A stretch of 64,000 nucleotides of DNA from Falsiroseomonas tokyonensis (GCF_019024325.1 NZ_JAFNJS010000001.1:558001-622000); one strand, 5' to 3'; numbered from the stretch's first letter, positions 27,561 to 36,698 are shown. Numbers and translations: made by a program. The notes: generated by a model not told the origin, from the sequence alone.

Positions 27561-28889
27561 ATGCGTGATGCCGTCTTCCTGCTGACCATGGTCGGCCTGC
27601 TGCCGATCGCGGTCTTCCGGCCCTTCGTCGGCGTGCTGCTGTGGTGCTGGATCTCCTTCATGAATCCGCACCGGCTGGTCTATGGCTTCGCCATGGAACA
27701 GCCCTGGGCGGCGGCCGTCTTCGCCGCCACTCTTCTGGGCTGCGTTCTGGCGCAGGAACCGAAGCGGCCGCCGCTGAATGCCATCACCGCGCTGCTGGTG
27801 GCCTTCCTGGTCTGCATCACGCTGACCACGGCGGTGGCGGCGGGGGATCCGGCGCAGGTCTGGCAGAAGTACAGCGCCGTCAGCAAGGTGCTGCTCGGCC
27901 TGCTGCTGACCGGCGCGCTGCTGACCGATCGCTGGCGCATCCACGCGCTGATCTGGGTGATGGTGATCTCGATCGGCCATTTCGGCGTGCGCGGCGGCAT
28001 CTTCTCGCTGGTGACGGGCGGCAATTACCGCGTCTGGGGTCCGCCGCAGACCATGATCCACGACAACAATCACCTGGCGGCCGCCATGCTCGTCGCCACG
28101 CCGCTGATGAACTACCTGCGGCTGCAATCGCGCCACGCCCTGATCCGCTACGGCCTGGCCGCGGCCATGGCGCTGACGCTGCTGGCCGTGATCGCCAGCT
28201 ATTCGCGCGGCGCGCTGCTGGGCCTCGCAGCGGTGACGCTGACGCTGTGGTGGCGCAGCCAGCGCAAGGTGGTCTCGGCCGTGGTGCTCGCCATGGCGCT
28301 GGCCGGCGGCATCACCTTCATGCCGCCGCAATGGATGGACCGGATGGAGACCATCGGCACCTACCAGGAGGACGGCTCCGCCATGGGCCGCATCGAGCTG
28401 TGGAAGATCTCCTGGCAATTGGCGCTGCGCAATCCGCTGACCGGCACCGGCTTCACCGGACCCTATACGCAATCCGTGGTGGATACCGTGCAGCCGGACG
28501 GGCCGGCGCGCGCGGTGCACAGCATCTGGTTCGAGCTGTTGGGCGAGCAGGGCTTCCCGGCGGCCTTCATCTGGCTGGCGCTGATCGTCACCGGCGCCTT
28601 CTATGCGCAGCGCATGGTGCGGATGGCGCGCGGCCGGGCGGAGTTGCGCTGGGCGCATGACCTGGGGCGCATGTCGCAGGTCTCGCTTGTCGCCTATCTG
28701 GTGGCCGGCACCTTCCTGTCGCTGAGCTACTGGGACTTCCTCTGGACTCTGCTGGTGGTGATCGGCGCCGCGCATGTCCTGGTGCGCCGCGCTTTGGCGG
28801 AGGCGCCGCAGCCGGCCACCATCACGGAGGGTACGCGGCCCGCCATCGCGTCACGCGGCTGGCGACCCAGGGGATGGCGGACCGCATGA
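27561..28889 (+). CDS. O-antigen-ligase/polymerase-like protein of the XrtA system (TIGR03097-like)
   Basis: A 442-residue polytopic membrane protein with about ten hydrophobic helices. The N-terminus (LLPIAVFRPFVGVLLWCWIS, then MNPHRL) is typical of the exosortase-A-associated O-glycosylation ligase family. The periplasmic-loop segments GPPQTMIHDNNHLAAAMLV, SYSRGALLGLA, GRIELWKISWQLALRNPLTG and AVHSIWFELLGEQG match the Wzy_C/WaaL core. It may polymerise the repeat units or transfer polymer to PEP-CTERM proteins; the sequence alone does not decide. It lies 9 bases after prsT. Confidence 0.9.
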   Translation: MRDAVFLLTMVGLLPIAVFRPFVGVLLWCWISFMNPHRLVYGFAMEQPWAAAVFAATLLGCVLAQEPKRPPLNAITALLVAFLVCITLTTAVAAGDPAQVWQKYSAVSKVLLGLLLTGALLTDRWRIHALIWVMVISIGHFGVRGGIFSLVTGGNYRVWGPPQTMIHDNNHLAAAMLVATPLMNYLRLQSRHALIRYGLAAAMALTLLAVIASYSRGALLGLAAVTLTLWWRSQRKVVSAVVLAMALAGGITFMPPQWMDRMETIGTYQEDGSAMGRIELWKISWQLALRNPLTGTGFTGPYTQSVVDTVQPDGPARAVHSIWFELLGEQGFPAAFIWLALIVTGAFYAQRMVRMARGRAELRWAHDLGRMSQVSLVAYLVAGTFLSLSYWDFLWTLLVVIGAAHVLVRRALAEAPQPATITEGTRPAIASRGWRPRGWRTA

Positions 28890-28913
28890 AGACGCGCGGC
28901 GAGGAGCCCTGCC

Positions 28914-29231
28914 ATGGATGGCCTGTATTTCCTGTTCACCCTGATCGGCGTCGCCTGGCTCTGCATCTGGTCGGCGCGGCAGAAGCCGGCGCCCGGCGGC
29001 GGCTGGTGGCCCTTCGACATGCGCGAGGAGGCGCAGCCTGATGCAATCGGACCAGACGCTGCTGGAGAGCCCCGCGTCGCGCGCCGTGGCGCCGCGCCAG
29101 AACCAGACCGCGACGCGGCCGGCTGGCGCGCTGCGGCTGCTGACCTTCAGCACCCTCTACCCCAACGCGGCGCAGCCCAATCATGGCGTCTTCGTGGAAA
29201 ACCGCCTGCGCCACCTGGTCGCCAGCGGTGA
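28914..29231 (+). CDS. small single-span membrane protein, C-terminal boundary uncertain
   Basis: The ATG at 28914 has a strong GAGGAG Shine-Dalgarno sequence 7 bases upstream. It encodes a convincing N-terminal membrane helix (GLYFLFTLIGVAWLCIWSA) followed by GGGWWPFDMREEAQP. After about 45 residues the frame runs inside the next glycosyltransferase gene (start 29041) and looks like noise up to its stop at 29231. Either the genuine protein overlaps the glycosyltransferase by 190 bases, or an original stop near 29040 has been lost. I do not recognise the family. The operon position suggests a helper for polymerisation or glycan transfer. Confidence 0.5.
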   Translation: MDGLYFLFTLIGVAWLCIWSARQKPAPGGGWWPFDMREEAQPDAIGPDAAGEPRVARRGAAPEPDRDAAGWRAAAADLQHPLPQRGAAQSWRLRGKPPAPPGRQR

Positions 29232-30327
29232 GGCGACCAGCACCGTGCTGGCGCCGGTGCCCTGGTTTCCCTTCGGCCGGCTGCCCTTCGGCGGCGCGCG
29301 GCTGCAGGGCTGGACGCGCTACGCCGGCATCGCGGCGCGCGAGTCGCGGCACGGCATCACGGTGCACCACCCGCGCTTCGCGGCCCTGCCCGGCATCGGC
29401 ATGCTGACCGGCCCGGCGGCGCTGCATGCCGCGGCGCGTGGCGCGCTGGCGCAGCTGATCGCGGCCGGCCATCGCTTCGATGCGATCGATGCGCACTACG
29501 CCTATCCCGATGGTGTCGCCGCGATCCGGCTCGGCCGTGAATTCGGCCTGCCGGTGGTGATCACGGCGCGTGGCTCCGACATCTCGCAGCTGCCGGACCA
29601 TCGCCTGCCGCGGCGGATGATCCAGCAGGCCATCCAGCGCGCCGCGGCGCTGATTGCCGTCAGCGTCGGGCTGAAGGACGGGCTGGTGAAGCTGGGCGCA
29701 CCGGCGGACAAGGTGACCGTGCTGCGCAACGGCGTGGACCTGGAGGCCTTCCGCCCGGCGGCGGAGGATCGCATGGCGCTGCGCGCCGGGCTCGGCCTGG
29801 GCGAGGGACCGCTGCTGATCTCGGTGGGCCACCTGATCCCGCGCAAGGGGCACGACCTGGTCATCCGCGCTCTGCCGCAGCTGCCCGGCCATGCGCTGAT
29901 GGTGCTGGGCGAGGGGCCGGAACGCGGCGCGCTGCTGGCGCTGGCGCAGCAGCTGGGCGTGGCGGATCGCGTGCACCTGCTGGGCGCGCAGCCGCATGCG
30001 GAACTGCCGCGCTACTACAGCGCCGCCGATGCGCTGGTGCTGGCCTCGGCGCGGGAAGGCTGGGCCAATGTGCTGCTGGAATCCATGGCCTGCGGCACGC
30101 CGGTGGTGGCCAGCCCCGCCTGGGGCAGCCGCGAGGCGGTGCGCAGCCCGGCCGCCGGCCTGGTGATGCCGGAGGCGACGCCGGAGGCGATCGCCGCCAC
30201 CACGCGCCGGCTGCTGGGCCTGCGCATCGATCGCGCGGCGACGCGCGCCTATGCCGAGGGCTTCGGCTGGGAGGAAACCACGGCGGGCCAGCTTTCCGTC
30301 TTTCGAAAGGTGCTGGCATGCGGCTGA
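29041..30327 (+). CDS. glycosyltransferase family 4
   Basis: A 428-residue GT-B glycosyltransferase. The N-terminal half shows LTFSTLYPNAAQPNHGVFVE and HYAYPDGVAAIRLGREFGLP. The C-terminal half shows VLRNGVDLEAFRP, ISVGHLIPRKGHDLVIRAL and the E-x7-E donor region (SAREGWANVLLESMACGTPV). GAGGAG lies about 9 bases before the ATG. The C-terminus overlaps the next gene by 10 bases. It adds a sugar of the repeat unit in the cytoplasm; specificity is unknown. Confidence 0.9.
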   Translation: MQSDQTLLESPASRAVAPRQNQTATRPAGALRLLTFSTLYPNAAQPNHGVFVENRLRHLVASGEATSTVLAPVPWFPFGRLPFGGARLQGWTRYAGIAARESRHGITVHHPRFAALPGIGMLTGPAALHAAARGALAQLIAAGHRFDAIDAHYAYPDGVAAIRLGREFGLPVVITARGSDISQLPDHRLPRRMIQQAIQRAAALIAVSVGLKDGLVKLGAPADKVTVLRNGVDLEAFRPAAEDRMALRAGLGLGEGPLLISVGHLIPRKGHDLVIRALPQLPGHALMVLGEGPERGALLALAQQLGVADRVHLLGAQPHAELPRYYSAADALVLASAREGWANVLLESMACGTPVVASPAWGSREAVRSPAAGLVMPEATPEAIAATTRRLLGLRIDRAATRAYAEGFGWEETTAGQLSVFRKVLACG

Positions 30328-32387
30328 CCCGGAGGAGCCTGGCCGGGCTGGGCCTGGCTGGCCTGGCGCCGCCCGCCGCCCTGGCGCAGGCCGGCGTGGT
30401 GCGCAGCGTGCCGATGCCCTGCCTGGCGCAGTCCGGCGATATCGTCGCCCTGGTGCTGGAGGGCAGTGGCGCCCCGGCCCGGCGTGTGGTGACCTTCGGC
30501 CAGGTTTTCGCACCAGGCGACCTGCCACGTGGCGCTGGCCTTGCCGCGCGACTGGCGGATGGCGGCGCGGTGCCGTTGCAGGCGGATGTGAAGCTGCGGC
30601 ACGCCGATGGCTCCGCCCGCTTCGCGCTGCTGGCGCTGGCCGCGCCCGCCTTGGCCGCCGGCGCGCAGGCCGGCGTGGTGCTGCATCGCGGCCCGGCCGT
30701 CGCCGGCGCGCCCTTCACGCCGGACCTCGCCCGGCGCAGCGCCATCCTGCACGTCGCGGATCAGCGGGTGGATCTGATGGCCGGGCTGCGCCAGGCGCTG
30801 CAACGGCCGACCGAGCTGTGGCAGGCCGGGCCGCAGGCGCTGCAGGCGCGCGTGATGCAGCCGATGGAGATCGGCCGCGTCACCTCGCTGCGCGTGGTGG
30901 CGGACATCACGCTGACGGCGGATGGGGGGATGGCCATCGACCTGTGGCTGCGCAACGACGGCGCCATGCGCCCGGGCGGCGGCGCCCTGGCCTATACCGC
31001 GCGCCTGCTGCTGGATGGGCGGGAGGCGCTGGTGGCCGAGCTGCCGCGCCACCACCACTATACCGGCTGGGGCCGCCTGCTGCGCAGCGGCCCGCCCCCC
31101 GCCTTCGTGCGGCCCGATGCGACCTACCTGGCGGAGGCCGGCGCGGCGCCGCGCTACGACCTGTCCACCGGCGTCGCCGCCACGCTGCTGGAAGCCATGG
31201 GCCGCCGGGTGCGGGAGGCCGAGTGGGCGCCGGCGCTCGGCCCGCGCTTCGTGACGCAGCAGATGGGCCGCACCGGCGGGCGCGCCGATATCGGGCCGAT
31301 GACCATGCCGCAGGCCGCCTGGCTGCAGACCGGCGATCCGCGCGCCGCCGCCTTCGCCATCGGCCAGGCGGAAGCCGCGGGCAGCATCCCCTGGCATTTC
31401 TGGGACAGCGCCGCCGACCGCTGGATGGATACGCGGCGCTGGCCGCAGCTCTGGACCGATGGCCGCGGCGGCGCCCCGCCCGGCGGGCTGGCGCAGCCGA
31501 TCGCGCAGGATACCGGCTGGAACCTGGCGTCCTCCCACCAGCCGGACCTGGCGACGCTGCCCTGGCTGCTGACCGGCCGCCGGGCATTCCTCGACGAGCT
31601 GCAGGCCCAGGCCTGCTGGTGCGTGCTGGGCCAATGGCCGCGCGCCCGCGGCAGGCCCGGCGGGCCGGGGCTGGCGGAGGGCGTGAACGTGGTGCGCAGC
31701 AACCAGGTGCGCGGCGCCGCCTGGTCGCTCCGCCAGCTCGACAACGCCGCCTGGGCCACGCCGGAGTCCGAGCCCAATGCCGATTGGCTGCGGGAGGTTG
31801 CGGCGGCGAATTGGGGCTGGATCCGCCAGCAGCTGCCGCGCTGGACCCGCGCGCAGGGCGAGGCGCATGGCTGGATCCCCGGCGAATACGGCACCCCGGG
31901 CCTGCTGCCGCCCTGGCAGCAGGACTATTTCGCCGCCATCGCCGCCGCCGCCGCACGGCGCGGCAGCGCGGATGCGCGCGCCGTGCTGGACTGGATGACC
32001 AATTTCCTTGCCGGGCGATTCCTGATGGGGCCGCAGGGTTTTGCACCCCATGACGGTGCCGCTTATCTGCTGGCGATGCAGGCGGATGCCGATGCGCGCA
32101 ACCCGCTGAGCAGCTGGCGGCAGATCGGCGATGCGACGCGCGCAGCCTCGCTGTCCAATGGCGATGGCTGGAGCAAGACGGAAGGCGATTATGCACAGCT
32201 CGCGCTGCAGTCGCTCGCCGCGCTGATCGATGTGACGGAGTCGGGCGCGGCGCGCGCCGCCTATGACTGGCTATCCCGCGCTGGCGCCCCCTTCACGGGC
32301 GTCGCGGATTACCGGCGCGACCCGCTGCTGAACATCGTGCCGCGCGGTCAGCCGCGGGTGCCGGGCGCGATGCCGCGCTGCCGGTAG
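30318..32387 (+). CDS. unrecognised Tat-exported protein, paralogue of the 51208 gene
   Basis: A 689-residue protein of a family I cannot name. The N-terminus has a twin-arginine-type signal (LTRRSLAGLGLAGLAPPAAL, cleavage after AQA). An N-terminal beta-rich part (~28-270) includes TFGQVFAPGDLP. A helical C-terminal part (~300-670) is rich in aromatic and acidic motifs: GGRADIG (320-326), IPWHFWDS (357-364), HQPDL (407-411), SNQVRGAAWSLRQ (461-473), GEAHGW (514-519) and PPWQQDYF (531-538). The same motifs recur in the same order in the protein at 51208. The helical-repeat style and clustered Trp/Asp/His residues suggest an alpha/alpha-barrel enzyme acting on polysaccharide. It ends the XrtA plus-strand operon, next to convergent genes. 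Confidence 0.85.
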   Translation: MRLTRRSLAGLGLAGLAPPAALAQAGVVRSVPMPCLAQSGDIVALVLEGSGAPARRVVTFGQVFAPGDLPRGAGLAARLADGGAVPLQADVKLRHADGSARFALLALAAPALAAGAQAGVVLHRGPAVAGAPFTPDLARRSAILHVADQRVDLMAGLRQALQRPTELWQAGPQALQARVMQPMEIGRVTSLRVVADITLTADGGMAIDLWLRNDGAMRPGGGALAYTARLLLDGREALVAELPRHHHYTGWGRLLRSGPPPAFVRPDATYLAEAGAAPRYDLSTGVAATLLEAMGRRVREAEWAPALGPRFVTQQMGRTGGRADIGPMTMPQAAWLQTGDPRAAAFAIGQAEAAGSIPWHFWDSAADRWMDTRRWPQLWTDGRGGAPPGGLAQPIAQDTGWNLASSHQPDLATLPWLLTGRRAFLDELQAQACWCVLGQWPRARGRPGGPGLAEGVNVVRSNQVRGAAWSLRQLDNAAWATPESEPNADWLREVAAANWGWIRQQLPRWTRAQGEAHGWIPGEYGTPGLLPPWQQDYFAAIAAAAARRGSADARAVLDWMTNFLAGRFLMGPQGFAPHDGAAYLLAMQADADARNPLSSWRQIGDATRAASLSNGDGWSKTEGDYAQLALQSLAALIDVTESGAARAAYDWLSRAGAPFTGVADYRRDPLLNIVPRGQPRVPGAMPRCR

Positions 32388-33368
32388 TCAGCGCGCGCGC
32401 AGCGAACCCAGCCGCAGCAGCGCGGCTCCGGCCAGCCGGCCCAGCGGCTGCGGCAGCGCCGCCACGCCATGCTTCACCCGGCGCAGCCCGCCGCGCCGCG
32501 CCGGCGGCAGCAGCGCATAGATAGCGCGCACGGAGGCGAAGTCCTGCCGCGCGAAGGCGGTGTCCAGCGCGGCGGCGCGGCGCGCGGCGATGCTGGCGGT
32601 GATCTCCGCGCGCAGCGGCGCCAGGGACGGCCGCTGCGCCAGCACATGTTCCAGCACCTGCGCATCGCCCAGATTCATCTTCTGCACATCGCCCGAGAAA
32701 TTCGCCCCATGCTTGCGGATGGCGACCAGCGGCCGCCGCGCCACGCCGATCGGCGCGTGCTCGCCGATGCGCAGGATGGTGGCCAGGTCGCCGCTGACCG
32801 GGCGTCCGACGCTCTCGTCCCAGCCGCCGATGCCGCGCAGGAAGCCGGCCTCCGCCACCAGGGCCGAGGGAAAACAGGGCTGGAAGTGCACCAGCCGCGC
32901 CACGATCGGCGCATCGAAGACCGCCAGCTCGGCATCCAGGGCGCGCAGCCCGTCCCACCAGCCCGGCGGCGCATCGGCGAATTTGTCGCCCGGCTGCAGC
33001 TGGCCCTCGCGCAGGATGCGGAAATTGGCGAAGGCGGCGCGCAGCCCCGGCTCCGCCCGCCACAGCGCCTGCATGGTGGCCAGCATCTCCGGCTGCCACA
33101 GGTCGTCGCTGTCGCAGAAGGCCACCAGCTCGCCGCGCGCCAGCGCCAGGCCGGCATTGCGCGCCGCCAGGTCGCCGCCATTGGCGATGCGGTGGTAGAA
33201 GACGCGCGGTGCGTGGCGCGCCACCACCTCCGGGGTCTCGTCGCTGCCGCCGTCATCCACCACGATGACCTCCGCCGCCGGGTTGCTCTGCGCCAGCACG
33301 GCCTGCAGCGTCGCCGCCAGCAGCGCGGCGCGGTTGTAGGTGGGGATGACGACGGAGACGCGGCGCAT
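32388..33368 (-). CDS. glycosyltransferase family 2
   Basis: A 326-residue GT-A glycosyltransferase. The first 110 residues carry the fold: VSVVIPTYNRAALLAATL, VIVVDDGGSDET, ARNAGLALARGE, and the metal-binding CDSDDLW. The C-terminal half is helical and Arg-rich. It is the last of three minus-strand genes (35370 to 32388) and abuts the stop of the previous plus-strand gene with no spacer. The sugar is unknown. Confidence 0.9.
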   Translation of the reverse strand: MRRVSVVIPTYNRAALLAATLQAVLAQSNPAAEVIVVDDGGSDETPEVVARHAPRVFYHRIANGGDLAARNAGLALARGELVAFCDSDDLWQPEMLATMQALWRAEPGLRAAFANFRILREGQLQPGDKFADAPPGWWDGLRALDAELAVFDAPIVARLVHFQPCFPSALVAEAGFLRGIGGWDESVGRPVSGDLATILRIGEHAPIGVARRPLVAIRKHGANFSGDVQKMNLGDAQVLEHVLAQRPSLAPLRAEITASIAARRAAALDTAFARQDFASVRAIYALLPPARRGGLRRVKHGVAALPQPLGRLAGAALLRLGSLRAR

Positions 33369-33370
33369 GC

Positions 33371-34363
33371 TCAGCGGGCCTTGCGGAAGACCAGGTCCGC
33401 CAATTCGAAGTCGCGCCGCGTCAGCGGCACCAACTCGGGCGGCGGCGGGTCGATGTAGAAGTCGCCAGCATAGCGGTTCGCCACTTCGAAGGGCTGGAAG
33501 CCGGCGGCGGCGAACAGCGCCAGGAAGGCCTCCAGCGATCCGCCCAGTTGCACAAGCGCGGCGGGATTCACTTCGACGAGGATTTCCGCATCGTCCCGCA
33601 GCAGCGGCAGCACGTCACGCATGCCCTGCGCCACCAGCCACTCCGCGCCTTCCACATCCATCTTGATCAGCCGCGCCGCGCGAAGCTCCTCCAGCGGCAC
33701 GATCTGGCCGAGCGGCAGGCCGTCCACCAGCGCCTCCCGCGCGCTGCCGAGGCGCGCGGCTTCCGTCGGCACGATGGTGGTGCCGCCCAGGTTGCGTTCG
33801 TCATGCAGGAAGACGGAGACGGTGCCCGGCGCCTCGGTGGCGGCCAGGTTGTAGGTCTGCACATTGGTCACGCCGTTGGTCGCCAGGTTCTGCCGCAGCC
33901 GGGCATGGATCCAGGGCGAGGCCTCGATCGCATGGACCCGCCCCCTGGGCCCCACCAGATGCGCGGCCAGCAGCGCATGGGTTCCGACATTCGCGCCGAT
34001 ATCCACCACCACATCGCCCGGCCGCAGCGCGGCGCGGTAGAGCGCGGTGATGGTCGGTTCCCAGACGCCGAAGAAGTACATTGTGCTGTGCACGCTGTCG
34101 GGAAAGCTGCCGGCGAAGCGGGCGCCGAAGCGCGACTGTGCCTCGATCTCCAGCCGCCGCCAGAGCAGGCGCCGCTCCACCAGGTGGCGCCACAGCCAGG
34201 CCTTGCCGAAGCGGCCTGGCATGCGCTGCAGATAGTGTCGCGTGGCGGCGCAGACGGCGCGCAACGCCGCCGTCTTCAGCCGCGCGCGGCGCGTGTCGCT
34301 GCCCGCGGTTGTGGCATGTGGCGCATCCGGGCCCTGCGACCCGGCGAAAGGGATGGCGTTCAC
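33371..34363 (-). CDS. FkbM-family methyltransferase
   Basis: A 330-residue SAM-dependent methyltransferase, probably methylating a sugar hydroxyl of the polymer. The SAM-binding motif is VVVDIGANVGTHALLAA, followed by HAIEASPWIHARLRQNL and the FkbM-specific LIKMDVEGAEWLVAQGM. The GTG start overlaps the stop of the upstream glycosyltransferase (GTGA), which supports it over longer in-frame starts that would lie inside that gene. Two bases separate it from the next gene. Confidence 0.88.
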   Translation of the reverse strand: MNAIPFAGSQGPDAPHATTAGSDTRRARLKTAALRAVCAATRHYLQRMPGRFGKAWLWRHLVERRLLWRRLEIEAQSRFGARFAGSFPDSVHSTMYFFGVWEPTITALYRAALRPGDVVVDIGANVGTHALLAAHLVGPRGRVHAIEASPWIHARLRQNLATNGVTNVQTYNLAATEAPGTVSVFLHDERNLGGTTIVPTEAARLGSAREALVDGLPLGQIVPLEELRAARLIKMDVEGAEWLVAQGMRDVLPLLRDDAEILVEVNPAALVQLGGSLEAFLALFAAAGFQPFEVANRYAGDFYIDPPPPELVPLTRRDFELADLVFRKAR

Positions 34364-35370
34364 GAGGCGCTCCGCACGGTGAATTGTTCGGCCTGGCTGT
34401 AGCGCTGCAGGTCGCGGCCCTCGGTCCCGCCGAACCAGAGGCGCAGGAAATGCGAGAGGTCGCCGAGCTCCCGCGGATCCACGAGCCAGGCGCGCAGCGC
34501 CGCATGCAGGGCAGCGCCGCGGCGCTCGGCCAGCAGGTTGTTCAGCGCCAGGCCCTTGGTGGCCTTGTAGCGGGCCCAGCGATGTTCGCGGGCGAAGCCG
34601 CGCAGCAGCGGGTCCTGCGCCGCGACGCGGTGCACGCGCAGCGAATCGAAGCGTAGCCGCGCGGCGCTGGAGGTGAGGCTCGGCCGGCCGCGACGCCAGG
34701 CATAGCCCTGCTCCTCCAGGTAATGCAGCGGCGCGAGGACGGAGAGCCGCGCCATCAGGTGGATGTCCTCGCCATAGCTCAGCCCTTCGGCGAAGCCGCC
34801 GGCCTGCTGCAGCACGCTGCGTCGCACCACCATGGCGCCCAAGTGCATCCAGAAATTGGCCAGCAGCAGGCGCGTCAGCGCCGGCCCCGCATGGCGGCGC
34901 AGACCGGGCGCCAGCGGCGTGCCCCAGACGGCGGGCAGGCCCTGCGCAGGCGTGCACTCGCCGTCCGGTTGCAGCAGGCAATGGCCGGCGCCGATCCAGG
35001 CCGCATCGGGATTCGCCGCGGCGACCGCGCCCAGCCTTTGCAGATGCCCCGGCAGCCAGAGGTCATCGGCATCGAGGAAGCCGACCCAGTCGCCGATCGC
35101 AGCCTGCAGACCCAGGTTGCGGGCGCTGGCCGGGCCGCGGTTGCGCGGGCTGCGCAGAACCAGCACGCGCCGATCCTCCGCCGCCAGCTGCTGCAGCACC
35201 TCCCGCGTCGCCTCCGAGCGCGAGGCATCGTCCACGAGCACGAGCTGCACGATGCCAGCGGCCGCGCCCCCTTCCGCCGGGGCCGGCGCCGCGCCGAGCA
35301 CTGAGGCGGTCGCGGCGCGCAGCAGCGTCGGGGGGGTGTCGTAGACCGGGCAGATGAGGCTGATCCGCAC
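34360..35370 (-). CDS. glycosyltransferase family 2
   Basis: A 336-residue GT-A glycosyltransferase and the first gene of a three-gene minus-strand operon. It shows ISLICPVYDTPPTLLRAATA, LVLVDDASRSEATREVL, GPASARNLGLQAAIGDW, FLDADDLWLPGHLQ (metal site) and an acceptor-side segment FAEGLSYGEDIHLMARLS with the catalytic ED pair. Its ATG is preceded by GGAGGGAGG, a strong ribosome-binding site. Coupled by GTGA to the methyltransferase. Confidence 0.9.
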   Translation of the reverse strand: MRISLICPVYDTPPTLLRAATASVLGAAPAPAEGGAAAGIVQLVLVDDASRSEATREVLQQLAAEDRRVLVLRSPRNRGPASARNLGLQAAIGDWVGFLDADDLWLPGHLQRLGAVAAANPDAAWIGAGHCLLQPDGECTPAQGLPAVWGTPLAPGLRRHAGPALTRLLLANFWMHLGAMVVRRSVLQQAGGFAEGLSYGEDIHLMARLSVLAPLHYLEEQGYAWRRGRPSLTSSAARLRFDSLRVHRVAAQDPLLRGFAREHRWARYKATKGLALNNLLAERRGAALHAALRAWLVDPRELGDLSHFLRLWFGGTEGRDLQRYSQAEQFTVRSAS

Positions 35371-35603
35371 CCTTCCTCCCTCCTGGCAGATGATGCGCCG
35401 GGACCATCCTCCAATTTCCCGCCTAAGGCAGCATAAAAATGATCAAATCTACCCCATTAGAATATTACACGCGCAACTCACGCTTAGCGTAATTTAGCGG
35501 ACTAAAATGCATACTATCAAGAACATGCGAACCATTAATTCGAACAGTCTCTTTTGTGTAGGATCGCGCTAAGCATGGGGCATGGAAACAGCACGGTAGT
35601 CCG
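35371..35603. promoter_or_regulatory. AT-rich divergent intergenic region
   Basis: No gene is seen in this 233-bp spacer between divergent genes. It is far richer in A/T than the coding DNA around it. It contains the perfect dyad ACGCT-T-AGCGT and an ATTAC...GTAAT pair with a long spacer. Promoters for both flanking genes must lie here, but no canonical -35/-10 or -24/-12 pair stands out. Confidence 0.4.
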
Positions 35604-36698
35604 GTGGCATTACTTCTCGTGACAGGCGGCTGCGGCTTCATCGGCTCCCACCTCACCGCCGCCCTGCTGGCGCGCGGCGACCGGGTGCGGGTGCTCGACG
35701 ATCTCTCGACCGGATCGCGCGCCAATCTGGCACCCGGAGCCACGCTGGTGGTGGGCAAGGTGGAGGATCCGGAGACGGTGCGCGCGGCGATGGAAGGCGT
35801 GGATGGCTGCTTCCACCTGGCTGCCATCGCCTCCGTCGCACGCTGCACGGAAGCCTGGCTGGAGACGCACCGCGTCAATCTCTCCGCCACCATCGCCGTG
35901 CTGGATGCAGCCCGCGCCGCCTTCGGCCGCGCCGCCATTCCCGTGGCCTATGCCTCCTCCGCCGCCATCTACGGCATGCCGGAGTTCTGCCCGCTGGATG
36001 AGGACGCGCCGGCGCGGCCGCTATCGGCCTATGGCGCGGACAAGCTGGGCTGCGAGCTGCATGCGCGCGTCGCCGGCCAGGTGCATGGCGTGCCGACGAT
36101 CGGGCTGCGCTTCTTCAACGTCTATGGTCCGCGGCAGGATCCGCGCTCGCCCTATTCGGGCGTCATCTCCATCTTCTGCGAAAGGCTGAACCGTGGCCTG
36201 CCGCTGGCGATCCATGGCGATGGCCGGCAGACGCGGGACTTCGTCTTCGTCGCCGATGTGGTGGCCGCGCTGCTCGCCGCGCTGCCGATGGCAGAGACCG
36301 GCGCGCCGGTCTTTAATGTCTGCACCGGCCAGCCCAGCTCGCTGCTCGATCTTTCCGCCGCCATCGGCCGGGCCTGCGGGCAGGAGCCGCGGCTGGAACA
36401 CCAGCCTGCGCGGCTGGGCGATATCCGCCATTCCGTCGGCTCCGTGCTGCGCGCCCGCCAAGCGCTCGGCCTGAAGCCGCCGGTGCCGCTGGAGGAGGGG
36501 CTGGCCGCGGTGATCGGCTGGCTGCGCGCCGGCAGCCCGATGCTGGCGGAGGTCCCGCGCGGCGCCGCGCCGCGACCGCCGCGCCGGCCTCAGCCGAAAA
36601 GCCAGCCGAGGAGCAGCGCCAGGAGGAACCAGGAGGCGACGGAAAGGCAGAGGATGACGGCGATGGACGCACGCCAGGACCAGCGGCCGGGCACCTAG
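35604..36698 (+). CDS. NAD-dependent sugar epimerase/dehydratase
   Basis: An extended short-chain dehydrogenase, probably a UDP-hexose 4-epimerase-type enzyme. The GTG start leads directly into LLLVTGGCGFIGSHL (NAD-binding GxxGxxG). Downstream are VLDDLSTGSRANL, the catalytic Ser/Tyr/Lys set (AYASSAAIYG and YGADKLGCE), LRFFNVYGPRQDP and TRDFVFVADVV. The enzyme homology ends near residue 315. The remaining ~50 Arg/Pro/Gln-rich residues look non-conserved and lie opposite a small minus-strand membrane-protein frame. Likely function: supply of an activated sugar for the polysaccharide. Confidence 0.9.
   Translation: MALLLVTGGCGFIGSHLTAALLARGDRVRVLDDLSTGSRANLAPGATLVVGKVEDPETVRAAMEGVDGCFHLAAIASVARCTEAWLETHRVNLSATIAVLDAARAAFGRAAIPVAYASSAAIYGMPEFCPLDEDAPARPLSAYGADKLGCELHARVAGQVHGVPTIGLRFFNVYGPRQDPRSPYSGVISIFCERLNRGLPLAIHGDGRQTRDFVFVADVVAALLAALPMAETGAPVFNVCTGQPSSLLDLSAAIGRACGQEPRLEHQPARLGDIRHSVGSVLRARQALGLKPPVPLEEGLAAVIGWLRAGSPMLAEVPRGAAPRPPRRPQPKSQPRSSARRNQEATERQRMTAMDARQDQRPGT
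36590..36694 (-). CDS. candidate 34-residue single-span membrane protein
   Basis: Opposite the odd C-terminal tail of the epimerase, the minus strand has a GTG start (36694) with GAGG 8 bases upstream. It encodes a short protein: PGRWSWRASIAVI, then a continuous hydrophobic helix (LCLSVASWFLLALLLGWLFG), then TGA. Its composition is that of a genuine membrane miniprotein rather than a shadow, whereas the plus-strand tail is low-complexity. I do not recognise a family. It is transcribed toward the epimerase 3' end. Confidence 0.45.
   Translation of the reverse strand: MPGRWSWRASIAVILCLSVASWFLLALLLGWLFG

Noticed and set aside
26310-28775. An 821-codon open frame opposite prsT and the ligase-like gene
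   Set aside because: Low-complexity Gln/Arg/His-rich antisense with no recognisable domain.
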